Made by a program: the position numbers and the translations under genes. DNA of 64,000 nucleotides from Oryza sativa Japonica Group (taxonomy: Eukaryota > Streptophyta > Magnoliopsida > Poales > Poaceae). Numbering within the stretch: the first letter of the stretch is position 1; each line of letters begins with the position of its first letter. The stretch spans positions 20,759,501 to 20,823,500 of the forward strand of contig NC_089038.1 in NCBI RefSeq assembly GCF_034140825.1, read 5' to 3'. Below the pieces are notes generated by a model. The model ran no database searches. It saw only the letters and a list, made by a program, of their open reading frames with translations, and was not told where the DNA came from. Positions 22,750 to 35,805 of the stretch are shown one piece after another.

Positions 22750-25700
22750 ATGGCGGTGCGCGCGAGCCTCGCCTGCTTCCCCTCCGACGCGGCACTCCAG
22801 GAGTCCTCGGGCATCCCGTGGGGCGTCGCCGTGACGCCCTTCTCCGCCGCCGACGAGCGCGGCGCGGCGCCCGCCACCGGCGCCGAGGGCCACCTCCTCC
22901 CGCGCTGCGACTCCTGCTACGCCTACTTTAGCACCCTCTGCCCGCTCCACCGCTGGTCGTGGTCCTGCGCCATCTGCTCCGCCGACAACGACCTCACCCC
23001 CGACGCCTCCGCGCGGTACGCCCGCGACGGCGGCCAGGACCCGCCCGAGATGCGCTCCGCCTTCGTGGACCTCCTCCTCCCTGGTATGGATCATAGTTGT
23101 CGATGTTCTCATGTAATGCAATGTGGTTGCCGTGTGATGATGAGGAGCTGATGTTTTTTTTCCTCTCGGCAGGGGAAGAGGGAGAGGCGGCGACGACGAC
23201 GCCAGTGTACGTGGCGGCAATCGACTTGTCCTGTAAGATCTCAAAATTCCTTCGTCTCGAAACGTTTTAGAGGTGGTTGGCTATAAAATGCATGAAGCTT
23301 GCTTAATAGTCACTACTCACTAGTCAGCATGTGAGCCCCTTTTTTTTTGGGGTGCCATAGGAACGTGAATTTGAACTGAACATAATAACTTGCTATGCTC
23401 ATGCCATGGATTTAGTCTAGTAATTGATCAACATGAGCAATGGTTCCTGTTTGTAACACGTGTGGATGTGTGTTTGCAAGCATGCTTGAATTGTAGAAAA
23501 AAAAGGAAATTAGCGTTGCAACATTTTGTTGATTACTGTGAACAGTTCTGTCAAGTTCTGGATCCATTTAGTTGATCGAGTTGGTTTTTGCATATGCATT
23601 ATACCTTGATGGATGGCATCCAAATTCATTTGATCATTCCATCTTAATCCTATTGCTGTGATAAGTTAAATTGGACTCACTGTATCTATTGAAAGAGTAT
23701 TGAGATTTACATGAAAATAACATTGATTTCTTTCAGCTGCAATCTTTCTAGACTTCCCGACTCATTTTCTGTAGATCTTATTTGTTTAATCATATTGTAT
23801 TTTAGCTTCGGAGGAGTTCTTGGAGCTAGTCAAAAGTGCTCTCCTAGCAGCTCTTGAAGGTGAGATCCAGCCACAAGTTTTTAGGAGCTAGTACTAATCT
23901 ATTGTGGACATCATAAAGTTCATGAGCTTCCTGTGCAACTATGTGTGCACTGATCCTTGTGATCCCATGCAGCTATCCCTCCAGGATCATTGTTTGGGCT
24001 TTTGACATTTAGCAGCAAGATAGGTTTATATGATGTTCAAGGTCCGATACCGATTGTGAAGAATGCTTTCATCCCTCCTGATTCTGATGGTACCTTACTT
24101 GTCGACCTTGAAGATGTCATGCCGCTTCGTTCCTTTTTGGCTCCTGTATGTATACCATGCTGTTGATTGTAGTTTTGCCCTTATTCGCAATTCCTTTAAT
24201 CTATGATTTTGTCTTTTACTGTGCTTTCTGCCCCTTCCTAGAATATTCATATCTGTCGTATGCTTATGTCAGTTATGTCTTAACAGGTCGACGGGTGCAA
24301 AGATCGCATTGCTGAAGCACTTGAAACAATTAAACCAACATCTTCCTGGGAAATAACAGCAACTGCCTCAGAAGTCCAGGATCACGCGTTGCATCATGCC
24401 CGCGGTTTTGGGTTAGCAATGGATGCTGTTGTCAACTACCTATGTACAGAGTACGGAAGTTTGTTTGAACTTGGTATGTGATATCTTGATTACGCTATCA
24501 TTCTATTGTTTCATTTGTGGCTTATCTTCTTTTTGAAGGCTGTACTATGTTTGGTGGCGATTGACCTTGCCTTCTACTATAATGTTCTGTCCTGATTTTA
24601 AACAGCAAGGATATTCACATTTTTGTCTGGTCCACCGAATTACGGGCCTGGCCAAATAGAAACAAGAAGTGACGTGGACCATAATGCTGCTAAAATGCTG
24701 GGATCCGACCATACATTCATTTCCGAGCAGACAAATTTCTACACAAATCTGGTAAGTCTCTGTAATTTTTGCTCAATAAATTACAAGAATATTCTAGAAT
24801 ATATCCTAATTGGCATATCACAGGCTGCTAGTGCTGTTCAAGCAGGTGTATGTGTGGACCTTTTTGCAATTACAAATGAATACACAGATCTTTCTTCCTT
24901 GAAAGTTCTTAGTGTTGAGAGCGGTGGCTCATTGTACATGTATTCAAGTACAGATGAATCAACACTTCCGCAAGATATGTAAGTTTGCTCATCATCTGAG
25001 TTGTGTATCTCAATGTAATCATCAGTTCAACTTTATTGCTTCAAGATCATAGGTCCTTCAAATTTTCCACAGCCCAAGGTTTTGATTTATGTATGCTTGT
25101 ACTCTTCTTCTCTCTCTGTTTGCAGAACAGTTAAATTGATAGAATTCTGATGTTCAGTGTATCCTGACAGTTGATCCTAATATTCCTCTCTGTTCAAGTT
25201 CTGGATCATATCTGACTTGTCTAATCCTTAATAGCCTAATGAATATTTAAATGATGGTTTTGCAGTACCCTGAATGTCACATACTATAACTATTTGTATG
25301 TATGCGCAGAATGGCCTAAGTACAATGTACTGTTTATATGCGTAGATTATTATATATTACAAAGCAGCAATTGAGTTTTATCCTTCATTTTGCAGATACA
25401 AAATGCTAAGCCGTCCTTATGCTTTCGGATGTGTGCTGCGTTTGAGAACATCTTCAGAGTTCAAGATTGCTGATTCTGTAAGTATTATGAGGGATGTGCA
25501 ACCCCTTATTCAGTTATTTGAGGTCTTTTTTAGATGTTCTTGTGGCTGATATTGTTTATTTTTGTTTTTTTTTTCAACAGTATGGCCATTTCTTTCCGGA
25601 TCCTCAATACATGCATGTTCAGCACATAAATTGTTGTGACTCATTTGCTACCTACGTCTATGACTTTGAGTTTCAAAAGGATTCTCAGTTTTCCAGGTAA

Positions 25701-28700
25701 AAGGCATTCTGTTTCCCGACCATTTCCTGAATATGTGCTTTGCATGTGTTAGTATGTTATGGTTTTTGTCTGGAAGTAACTGGGCACTTTCCTTTGCTGT
25801 GGCAGATGGAAAGTTCCATTTGCAGCATTGATTTTTATTACTCCCTCTGTCCCATAATATAACAAGCTAGTACTGGATGGGACACATCCTAGGACATGAA
25901 TCTGGACAAGCTTGTCCAGATTCGTAGTCCTAGGATGTGTCCTATCTAATATTAGGTTACTATATTATGTGACGGAGGTAGTACTTCCTCCGTTTCATAT
26001 CATATGGATGTTAATGAATCTAGACACATTAATATCCATATATCTAGATTCATTAACATCCATATGAATGTGGGCAATGCTAGAAAGTCTTATAATATGA
26101 AACGGAGGGAGTAGTAATTTTGTGGTCAACACCATAAATACTTGTTATAGATTTTTGTAACAGCATTCTCTATTTGTTGTGGCAATATTGTGGTCAATAT
26201 CATATGATATGACGCATGAGTGAGGAGTTGCTTACTAGTTAGCATTTGAAAACAAAATATTCTGGCATAAAGACGCCAATGGATCTAAACCCAATCTATT
26301 CTGATTCTTGCTGTATTGTGTATTCAGCTTATATTTGGTTACCCATTAGTTTACTATAGGCTAAGGTATCGTGTTTAATTGTTAGGGCCATTTGTTTCCT
26401 TAATGTGGAATCACCGAATCAGTACAAGTCTTCAGCCAAACAGTTAAATTATCATTCTAAATGTATCTTCACCATCCTTACAGTATCATCTTTGTACCTG
26501 CAGGAAGTCAAGCCCTCCTATACTTCAAATTGCATTCAAGTACACAACGATTGTGCAACAGGGTGATACTTCTGATGATGTCTCAAATTCTGTCAGCAGG
26601 TAACTGCCTACAGCTTTTTTTTTCGGGAGTACGCAAAAGGCTTGTGTATCATTGTATTAAGGAGAAGAATTAAGAGTTTTACAACCATTGGCAAGCTGGG
26701 AACAGCCTGCTCCAACCAAATTACGGTATTAGCCGATCTGGCCCGGTTTTTCCCCACTAACCAATTACGTTACAACCACTGAAATCTCACGAAATATCTG
26801 GTGACCATAGATACAATAGACCATTTGTAAAATGTTACTATTCTTGCCATTTGCAAATGTCCATACTGCGTTTGCAGTAAATTTTTCAGTGATCTTTCTT
26901 TAGTATAAGTTTGTTTTTCTTGCTTGGCAAGTTTTCTTTTACTTGTTAGTGTGCAGATGTGATGTGCGAGCTACAATTTTATAGATAAACTCCCAAGTAT
27001 ACTGTACACATTGTACCTGGATGATAACATATTTTTAACTTAAATACATTGTTCAGATCAAAGTTCACCTTGCAAAGGCGGCTAAGAGTGCGGACTATCC
27101 AGTACAACATAACTGCTAATATCTGGGACCTGTATGATTTTGTTGATCCAGATGTTGTATTGACTATACTAGTACACCAGGTACAACCTTTTCTTTTCAC
27201 ATATTATTTTTAATGCAAGTTCAATGCATAAGATGTTTGTTGTAACGTGCAAGTACACATGCTCTTAGTGGAGCAAGGATACTCTGCTTGCATAAGCACT
27301 TTAGTTCAGAACATGCCAGTTACCCTGTTGCAAATATTCAACCCAGTAGCTAGCAGCGTCATCTGTATCAATGCAAGCAAGTTTTTACCACATCTTTATG
27401 TAGTATAACTGCATGCATTGTCTAGACTCTAGAACAATGTTGTGGTATCATCTGGGTGCTATGATCAAATGATGATATTACCATCATTTTGATTGTATCA
27501 ACCATCTGTTGCTACTTGCTACAGGTTATATAACAACTTATGATTAGCTTAATTGCAATTGCTACAAGAAAAGTCTGAAGATCAATGTCTCTGCATTTAT
27601 ATTGAACATTGATTTTACAGTAATGTAGCCAAATGTCTGCAAATTTATATGTTCATTTAAAGCTTCTAAGCTTAGGTATGATTAGGCTACACCAGTCAGG
27701 GCTGGTTTGTCTTGTTCCATTTTTTTTTAAAATGTTCAGCCTGGGGTGTCTTGTCTCAGTCTGTAGCTTGGCACATGGCTGATGCTCTGGCAGTCTGGTA
27801 CTTTCTGTTTTGGCGTAGCTTCATCCAATCCCAGTAAGTTTTGAATTACTAGTTTCCAAAGTGCACTGTGAGGTTGTGTCATGTCTGTGTGCAAAAAGTG
27901 AGCTAAATTTGACTCACAGCATAATGAATTGCAGTCTAGCTTAACACTAATGCTTGAAATCAGCTTGTTTACCGAATGCAGTTATAAAGGCGACATACTA
28001 TCTGATTTCATTAGCATCCTTAACCTAGATCTTCCCTTTCTGACAAATTAGGGGGAACTAGACATTAAGAAGAGCGACACCTAAATCTGATTTGAATAAA
28101 TAGGACATGGACTTGGCCACTTGGGTAATGTTTGTACACTCAGACCTCCCAGCTAACTAACTTAGCTCAGCTCCTTAAGCTTAAGCTTGATGACTAAACA
28201 AACAGGAGGAAAGGTTGTTCATCAAACCTATTTTGTATCGATACATAACATTCTACAATGCAAGTTGGTGCTACCAAGGAAAGATTATTTGAGGATTGAA
28301 TTTCCAGGTTATTTTGGCTTCGTTAAGTGATGTGCTAGAGGCAAGGATATGGCTCCGTGATTGGTTGGTGAATTTCATTGCCCAGTACAACAAGGCATAC
28401 AAGGTCGTTAGATCTGGTGGAACTGGAATGTCTGATATTGATGTTGATTTCATACACTGCTCACAACTGCAACCTCTGTCAAGACTTGTATTTGCTTTTC
28501 TATTAAGTCCACTGCTTCAGCTTCACGGTCAAGGTATTCATCCAGATTATCGGACATATTTGCAATGCCTCTTCAGGTAATATATATTTTTCCACCATGG
28601 AATTACTGGAATGATGTAGAAAAAATCAATAGGATTTCATGATCTTCTTGTGCTGTGATTTTTCTTCTCTCAAATTCCTGTCCACTCCCGTAATACTGAG

Positions 28701-29889
28701 TTATATTTGAATATAGATAGCTTGGATCTATGTCACGGCATATTTCATAGTAAACATGGGTGCTTATCATGTAGGCAAAGTATTTATGTTTCCGCATATG
28801 ACAGCATAGTACATGACATTCGAACCAAGTCTTGGGTGACGATAAAATTGTATATAGATAATTCCATTCTACCATATACTGCTGATCACAATTATTTCAT
28901 TGAAACATTTAAAATTCAAATGTTTGATTTGTTACCATTGTTTCCTATCTGAGTCATTGCCATAGCTTTGGCCTATTATCTAAAAATTTTGTAGTACTCT
29001 AAATAGACTTACTTTATTATCTCTTTATTTACAGTGCACTGGAGGCATCATCGCTTCGCCAAGCTATATGTCCTACATTGATTTCATACTCTTCTCCTGA
29101 TGTAGAAGCAGAAGTGCATCAGTCACTAAGTCGAAGTGTATTCAACAGTGAGAGCCCGATATTCCTTCTTGATGCCTACACTGATCTTCTGGTGTATTAC
29201 TCACCTACAGTCAGTAGCACAATCCCCTTCCCTCCTCCACGTGACTGTGAGTCTTCCAATCCCACATAAGTTATTTTTAAGGCAGTTGCAGTCTTGTTTT
29301 CACTCGCTGAATTTTTTTCACTCCGCACTGATGTTTTAGACTTGGCCTCATAATATTACTGTCAATTAATTAAATTGTCTTATCACCTTACTAAAATATG
29401 TTTGTTTCCTAAACCACTCACGTTTGGTCCAAGTCCCCCAAAGGATTATCACAGTGGCCAATGAATAGACACAGTGACATCAGATTTGATGAAGTATAGG
29501 ATGATGGATGATTACTCTCATTTAGTGTTGGAAACACAGAACATCCATTAAAGGATGGTATTTACTCTCTTTAGTTTTTTTTTTAATTTTTAAACAAAAG
29601 AATGGATAGGTTACTATTAATGATCAGTGATATTTATCTATATCATGCATGCACTAAAACTGAGATGGTATTTATAGGTCTGTTGAGATCCAAGATTGAT
29701 AGATTGAAGCAAGAAAGGAATATAACCCCCAAGCTTGTCTTTATCCATGGTGCACACGATGATACTACAGCATTCGAGAGATACCTGATTGAGGATCAAA
29801 GTGTCGATGGTTCTTTGGTAGCTAGCGCCACAGGTTTTAGATCGTTCCTTGAGGGCATCCGAAGCAGGATAGCTGAGTACAGCAGATAG
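22750..29889 (+). CDS. SEC23/SEC24 transport family protein (COPII coat type), 739 aa
   Basis: Resembles Arabidopsis At2g27460, a divergent SEC23-type protein of ER-to-Golgi COPII traffic. Fourteen exons join in frame: 22750-23083, 23173-23232, 23806-23859, 23973-24145, 24287-24473, 24606-24751, 24824-24978, 25396-25477, 25581-25696, 26504-26599, 27057-27180, 28308-28576, 29035-29246 and 29678-29889 (2220 nt). All introns are GT-AG. The N-terminal zinc-ribbon region is seen in LPRCDSCYAYFSTLC and WSWSCAIC. The trunk-like part has VYVAAIDLS and FGLLTFSSKIGLYD. The late gelsolin-like part reads LVFIHGAHDDTTAFERYLIED. Intron 9 holds two abutting Stowaway MITEs and intron 10 a LINE tail. Convergent with the ABC transporter gene. 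Family safe; coat function is inferred from homology. Confidence 0.9.
25841..25981. mobile_element. Stowaway MITE in SEC23/24-family intron 9
   Basis: CTCCCTCTGTCCCATAATAT at the left is inverse to the right end ATTATGTGACGGAGGTAG, flanked by TA. The interior is a near-palindrome around CTGGACAAGCTTGTCCAG. Confidence 0.85.
25984..26111. mobile_element. Second Stowaway MITE sharing its TA with the first
   Basis: CTTCCTCCGTTTCATATCAT and inverse ATAATATGAAACGGAGGGAG with TA on both sides. The left TA (25982-25983) is the same dinucleotide that ends the preceding Stowaway, so one element inserted at the edge of the other. Confidence 0.85.
26608..26780 (-). mobile_element. 5'-truncated LINE-like 3' tail in SEC23/24-family intron 10
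   Basis: A T-run followed by CGGGAGTACGCAAAAGGC and TATCATTGTATTAAGGAGAA. On the minus strand this is a 3' UTR ending in poly(A), the form I associate with rice LINE tails. The right boundary and target duplication are not clear. Confidence 0.45.
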
Positions 29890-30506
29890 GCGCCCGTTTC
29901 AGCCGTTGCTTGAGCTGCCCAGTATTCAAGGATTGATTTTTCTTGCTATCATGGATCCGCTGCTCCCTTTGCCTTGAAGCCATGTTGTTCCTCATCTGCT
30001 CTGTATCCATGGAGGTGATCTACCAGTTCTCGCGGGACTGCTAGGGGAACCGATTTTTAAATGCATTTGTAAGTTCAGACTCTGCAATGTTTTACAATAT
30101 GAACATCCACACCGGCTGACCGGCTTTGCATGGTGGGTTGGACTGTATACTAGAGAGCATATGCATATTTGATACATGTTTGTTTAGGCGGCGATTTTGG
30201 CCGTGTACTGATGTGTTCCTCTTACATAGTACGGTTATGGTGCATGCAAAACTAGACGTTAACAGTGGATGTCTTTGGCAAAGTAATGAAGCTTTCTTCT
30301 TCCTTTTTTCTTTTTTGCTCGAACGAGGTGTGCTGCAACCTCAAGCACCATGAATTGGTGTGACACCAAGCGTTCATCTGCGTTTGGTGATTGTCAACTG
30401 ATGGATTGATAATGATCCGTGCTCCAGATCATGTGGGTCAGTAGGTCACTCCGTTTCTTCACAGTGAAAGCACAATGCAGAAATCTTGTAAAAGAAGCCC
30501 TTTGCA
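29890..30506. other. Intergenic gap between convergent SEC23/24-family and ABC transporter genes
   Basis: About 0.6 kb, to be shared by two 3' UTRs that may overlap as antisense tails. No repeat or further gene seen. Confidence 0.5.
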
Positions 30507-33500
30507 TTAAACCTCACCCAGTTTCGGACTGCTGCCTTGGGGTGAGCTGAACTGGCTATCTCGAGACAAGAAAGATGACTTTGTGATCTCCCGCAATTTA
30601 CCACCTTCCAACAAGACAATTCTATCAGCCATTAGGATCATTTCCAGCCGATGAGCAATGACAAGAACCTGAACAAGTCACCCAGAGGCGGTAAGGACAC
30701 CTGCCGAAAAAAATTGGAAGGGGAATGCGTAGAAGTGGAGAAAGAGATACACCGACTCTTACAGTGTGGTTTGCCATTAGATTCGTCAATGCTTCTTTCA
30801 CTAGTATCTCAGACCTGCTATCCAAAGCTGATGTTGCTTCATCCAATATCAGTACGGAGGAGTTCTGATAGATCGCCCTTGCAATAGATAATCTGGGAAA
30901 AAAGGAAGAAGACACGGCTACCGTGAAAGGTTAAGAAGAATATTTTCAGTTAAAAAAATACCAGCTATTGTGTGATTACTGAGTAAAATGTTTCATTTGT
31001 TACAATTTGTGATACAATATACCTTTGTTTCTGCCCACCACTAAGGCTAGAACCTTTTTGCCCTACATATGAATTATATCCTCCTGGCAACATCTTAATG
31101 AACTCCTCAGCATTGGCAATCTTAGCAGCGCTTTCAACCTTGCTCATATCAATAGCTCCCATGGGGTCTCCATAAGCAATATTTTCAGCAATTGTTCCAG
31201 AGAGCAGCATCTATAAAAACACAATGAAGTCAGTAATACATTAATATTGCAAACTGTTGTTGCTCCAGCATGCATAACATAAATATATCTGAAATATGTG
31301 CAATAGTTGCATATGTGAATGGTAACAAAGATGTTCTTTTAAACACCATGGATGAGATATGTAAACGGAAGTAACAAAAGAGGAGAAAAGTTCAAGAGCT
31401 CCATGGTTGAAATTCAAACTTATGATTAGGCACTGCATCAAGAGAAACCAACCAAAGGAAATAGAACATATTACGTTTTCACCCTCAGTTGTAGCTGACC
31501 AGGATGCTACTGTTTAGCAAATGTAAGACAAATTAAAATGTAAAAAATATGGTTCCTGTTTGGAGAATAACATCATTTGAGGATACAACAACAAAGAGGG
31601 AAAATAGCACATAAGTACTTAATGCATCCTGTGAAACAAATGCAATATGTGTTCTCAAGCATTGTAATTGAATGTCCCGGATATCACAGTTGTCCAGAAG
31701 TATATATCCTAAGATGCAAGCAAACCAACAGCAGCTTAGAAGATAATGACACAATTTAAATAGCCAAGAGAACAGGAGTGCTGTCTGTTGAACACTTGAA
31801 TTTGTGGTAAAAGGCAGCAACATGTAGCAGGACAATTTAGAAAATTCTATTCCGGTGTTCAGTGTGATACCGCTTTGTGGTTGATAAAGTCGAAGGAGTA
31901 ATTTGGCAAGAGTAGTTTTCCCTCCACCTGAAGGTCCAACAAAAGCAATAGTTTCTCCTGATCTGATATGAAGATTCACGCCATCTAGTATTGGCGGCAT
32001 GCCATCAATATATTGAAACGTAACATCATGGAAGTTAATGTCCCCCTTGACATATTTTAAATGAACAGCGGTTGCTTTATCCCTCACCTACAGCACACAA
32101 GAAGCAATTAGTGACTTTGAATTAGGGCATACAGAACCAATAGCAGTGCCTTAATCATTTCCTTGATAGCAGTGTTTGAAAAATGCAATATTTTTCTCAG
32201 ATAACTAGAAATTTTGTGATTGACCTACCCAAAAGAATAAGTACCTCAGGGATGAACCTTGTTAGATCAAATATGCGATCCAATGCTGGTTCTCCTTGCT
32301 TATATTCATTGTATGCCTTCCCAAAATCCTATGCACAGAATAAATTCTAATAGGAACTAAATCAAGATGGTTTACCATATAAAAAAATGGTGCACGAAAC
32401 CCAACAGAATTGGCACATGATTAAAAGAACATACAGCATTACTTAACAAAAATGTAAGTTTAGTATTTATTCTTTCTAAATTAATACATTGAAATATGCT
32501 TCAAATTCGCAGGGAAAGAAATAACTTAAAAATCTGTTTTTACATATTTAATTGCAATGACACTTCGATTATTCCTCTGGATGTGAGAAATTAGGTCCAG
32601 GGAAAATGTTGAACTTGTACTGACATGGAATACAGAGGAAATATGTAAATAGTTGTACACAAATTCCATGGATATTGTCAATGTATCCAATAAACATACT
32701 TCATATTTATTCATCCACTCTTACATTTATTTTCTAATTTTGGATATAGGGAAGTGCTACTTATCGCAAAAGATTAAAAAATTGGCCAGAAGATGACATA
32801 TATGTTAAGGTCTAGGGTTTTTATGGGGTAAACACCGCCAGGAGGATAGCCGGGCGGCGACGATTGCTAGCGATGAGATGTAGACTTAGGTTGGGGGAGA
32901 CGGGAGACTAATGCTGATTCATTGCTTGATCCAAATGACGATACAATCCATCGTTGATGGAGGGAAGGACACAATCTAGCCCTTCCGTACCGTACCGTCT
33001 ACAAGGAGAGGATACCGTTCCCTCAACCTTGCCCTTGGGCCTTGGCCTCTTGCCTCAATGCCCATGACATATATGGTAATAATAATTTATTTAAACTAAA
33101 TGTCCGGTAGGATTACCTGAATAGGCTCAATAGCTAGAGTAAGTGCTGTCAGGAAAGAAAGAAAGCCCTCACCATCAAAGAAGGTGCCTGAAACTGCTAT
33201 TGACCCAGCACAGAGCACTAACAGGCCTCCGATGTAAGTTGTTCGAACAACCTGAGGTATGAAAGCCTTCATCTTCTTCTTACTTAGATTATTCTTTAGA
33301 TCAACAATAACTAAATTTTGAAATCTCGATATCTCCTTGCCCTCACCATTGTTTGCCTTCACAGTGAGCATCGATGGAAGTACCTAAAAGGAAATTCATT
33401 TAAAAAACAAACTCTGTAGGACTACAGACATCACTGAATAATAGAAAATGAAATACCATACATCATTGAGATAGACTGTAAGCATGGCAAGACTAATGTG

Positions 33501-34736
33501 AGCCTCTTTGGATATTTGGCGGAGTCTTCTGCCAAGACTTGCAATGACAAGCCACATACATGGAATTACCTGCATATGTAATGTAGAGAGAATTAAACAG
33601 TATACATTGAAGCAACTACAAAAGGATGGCACTATAACTGTATAAGGTGTGAGATCTGTTCAGATGTTACCGTTGCGGCAACCACTGAGAGCAGGGGATT
33701 GATTGTCACCATTTGATGTCCCATAGCTATCAACTGCAAGCTTGTTGGCACAATAGTCTGTGTCAAAAGGAAAAGAGTAATTAGAATCCATTTTTGGAGG
33801 CCTACCAATTGTCAATGTAATCACTTCATCAGCAATTCTGCAGGATGCCTTGAATTACACCTAAACCCTGAAGCTAGTAAACAAGATCCATTACTCCATG
33901 GGTATAGGCATTTTAAGGAGGTAGAAAGGAACAGTGACAAAATCAACAATTATGCTGACTAATGAGAAGGCATTCCCACAGACAGCTAATCCACATTTGA
34001 TCAGATTGATGCTCATCTAGATCTAGAAACATGTCAACATACTAGAACCTCATGCAGGCATTTCCACAAACGGTTATCGCTCAACTCAGACGAGTCACTC
34101 GCAGCAAAGGAAAATGTTAGTCTCAAGGAACCTCACATTGAGGACAGAGTACACGGCGTCCGCGACGTCGTCCGCCTCGTCGGTGATCCGGTGCGCGATG
34201 TCTCCCGCGGACAGTCCTCCACTGCCCTCGAAGAACGCGAGGTCACGCGCAAGCACCCCCTCGAACGCGCGCTCCCGCAGCCGCCCCGCCGCCCGGAGCG
34301 CCGCCTCCCAGAGCAACGCCTGCTGCACGTACGCCGCGGCCGAGCGCGCAGCGGCGAGTCCCGCGAGCGCGAACCCGCCCTTGAACGCCTCCGCGGCCCC
34401 GCCCCCGCAGGCCGCGAGCGCTCGCGGCAGCCGCCCCGCGGCGGGCACCGCGCGCGAGAGGCAGTACACGGCCGCGGCCGCGCACGCCCACCCCTTCACT
34501 ATGGTCTTCCACTCCACGGCGACGAAGGGGAACGCCTCGTCGAACAGCGATGGCAGCGGGGAGTCGCGCGCCGCCGTGGCGCGGAGGCGGAAGGAGCACG
34601 CCGACGCCGGCGTTGCGGGCAGAGCTAGGGTCCGGGCGCGGACACTGCCTCCGCATCTCCGCCGCGAGACGTGTGGGGCTAACGTTAGGGTTTGCGAGGA
34701 GATGGGAGTGTGAGGCATCGGTGTCGGTGTCGCCAT
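30507..34736 (-). CDS. Half-size ABC transporter, ABCB28-like (TAP/NAP8 type), predicted plastid
   Basis: Membrane exporter half-transporter resembling Arabidopsis ABCB28. Ten coding exons, in order: 34137-34736, 33671-33757, 33462-33569, 33117-33383, 32245-32328, 31871-32087, 31623-31708, 31023-31210, 30763-30892 and 30507-30668 (about 642 aa). The N-terminus is Ala/Ser/Arg-rich and looks like a plastid transit peptide, followed by the membrane domain ([20 protein letters not shown]). The nucleotide-binding domain is complete: Walker [11 protein letters not shown]-loop FVSQD, signature [10 protein letters not shown], Walker [13 protein letters not shown] and H-loop VIAHRL. Oddity: frame and family alignment want exon 7 to end at GCA (31623), but the intron would then begin TTAAGT. 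The nearest GT, four bases on, breaks the frame into exon 8. All other junctions are GT-AG. The start at 34736 is preferred over an upstream in-frame Met. Confidence 0.87.
32811..33072. repeat. GC-rich insertion-like block in ABC transporter intron 4
   Basis: About 260 bp of GC-rich sequence (CACCGCCAGGAGGATAGCCG, then a CCTTCCGTACCGTACCGTC stretch) in an otherwise AT-rich intron. It has the character of a repeat fragment, but I see no terminal repeats or poly(A) to classify it. Confidence 0.35.
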
Positions 34737-35362
34737 GGCCGTGGCGAGAGCTCGCAGCGCGGCGCCGTGCGGGAGCAGAGAGGCGTGGCATGCGATGCGA
34801 GTTGTGCGGGAACAAGAGGCTACCGAGTAAAACGGCTCGGTGCTGTCACAGTCAATGCCAGGTGGGTCCCAGAAGTTATCTTCAAGGTTACTGCTAACTA
34901 CCTCCATGTTAGCCTTCGGCTCAAATGATTTCAGTTTTCGAAATACTCCTAATTAATGTTGAAACGGTGAGAAAAAAGAAGTGAATGTCTAATGGTACAG
35001 ATTAAGGGGCTGTTTGGATGCTATATATAATTTTCATTTTCGAAACAAAACTATACTATAAAGTTTTAAACAATAAGCTTTGGCACATGTGAGCTAATGC
35101 ACATTTTCTGTTTCCCACTGTGTGTTAAAAGAGTGTGAGGTCTAGATATTTGTAAATTGTGAAGAATTGTCAACTGAAATGGATCCAGATATTAGAACAT
35201 ATGTGACCAGTTCCTTTCTTCATGTCCATGTCACCATGTGAGTTTTATTTTGTCAAACCTCAAAAGCCCAACTTAAGCTCACGTGCGTGTGATTTATACT
35301 GTTTGTTAGAGAGATCACCCGTGAGGGGATCAAGTTAGTTGATTCCGTGTTCAACCAAAATT
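34737..35362. promoter_or_regulatory. 5' region of the ABC transporter gene and flank
   Basis: Should contain the ABC promoter on the minus strand. Around 35005 a GGGGCTGTTTGGATGC segment looks like one end of a Tourist-like MITE, but the other end is not recognisable. Confidence 0.35.
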
Positions 35363-35532
35363 TTCGCTTTGTAATCTTATATTTTTTTTTCAGGTTACGA
35401 TCCTCCGGTATTGTAATCTTTTAAATCCTCTGGTATTGTAATCTTGTAATTTTTTTTCTAGTTACGATCCTCTAGGATTGTAATTTTTTTCTGCTCTATT
35501 AATAAAACTTCGTTAAAAAAAATTCGCTTTGT
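35363..35532 (+). mobile_element. Short retro-insertion with poly(A) and 10-bp target-site duplication
   Basis: TTCGCTTTGT occurs at 35363-35372 and again at 35523-35532. The ~150 bp between ends in TTAATAAAACTTCGTT plus an A-run, as target-primed retrotransposition leaves. Inside, a short GATCCTC..GATTGTAAT-like unit occurs about three times. It is probably a heavily 5'-truncated LINE or a SINE. Confidence 0.65.
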
Positions 35533-35805
35533 TCTGTTTCTTCCTTGTGATTCCGCGCGTTATCTTGCAGAAACCAAAACTGAACAGTTCTCCGCGCAGC
35601 CGTGTCTGGAATTCTCATGCAATGGAATACTAGATCGGAACAAGCATGCAGGCACGAGACGCATTTGAACAGATCGGAGATTAAGCTGCAAGCCAATGCA
35701 TGTATTGATTAACGGCAAGATCATGCACATTATCGCAGGAAGGAGAGGAAGAATTTACGGTGCTCTAAAGACCAAAGAAAAGGAAAATTCTGTCTGATCT
35801 ACTGA

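Noticed and set aside
28603-28952. Frames inside SEC23/24-family intron 12
   Set aside because: They lie between well-defined splice sites and lack SEC23 similarity.
34113-34897. Plus-strand frames of up to 199 codons over ABC exon 1
   Set aside because: Antisense shadows of the GC-rich transit peptide exon.
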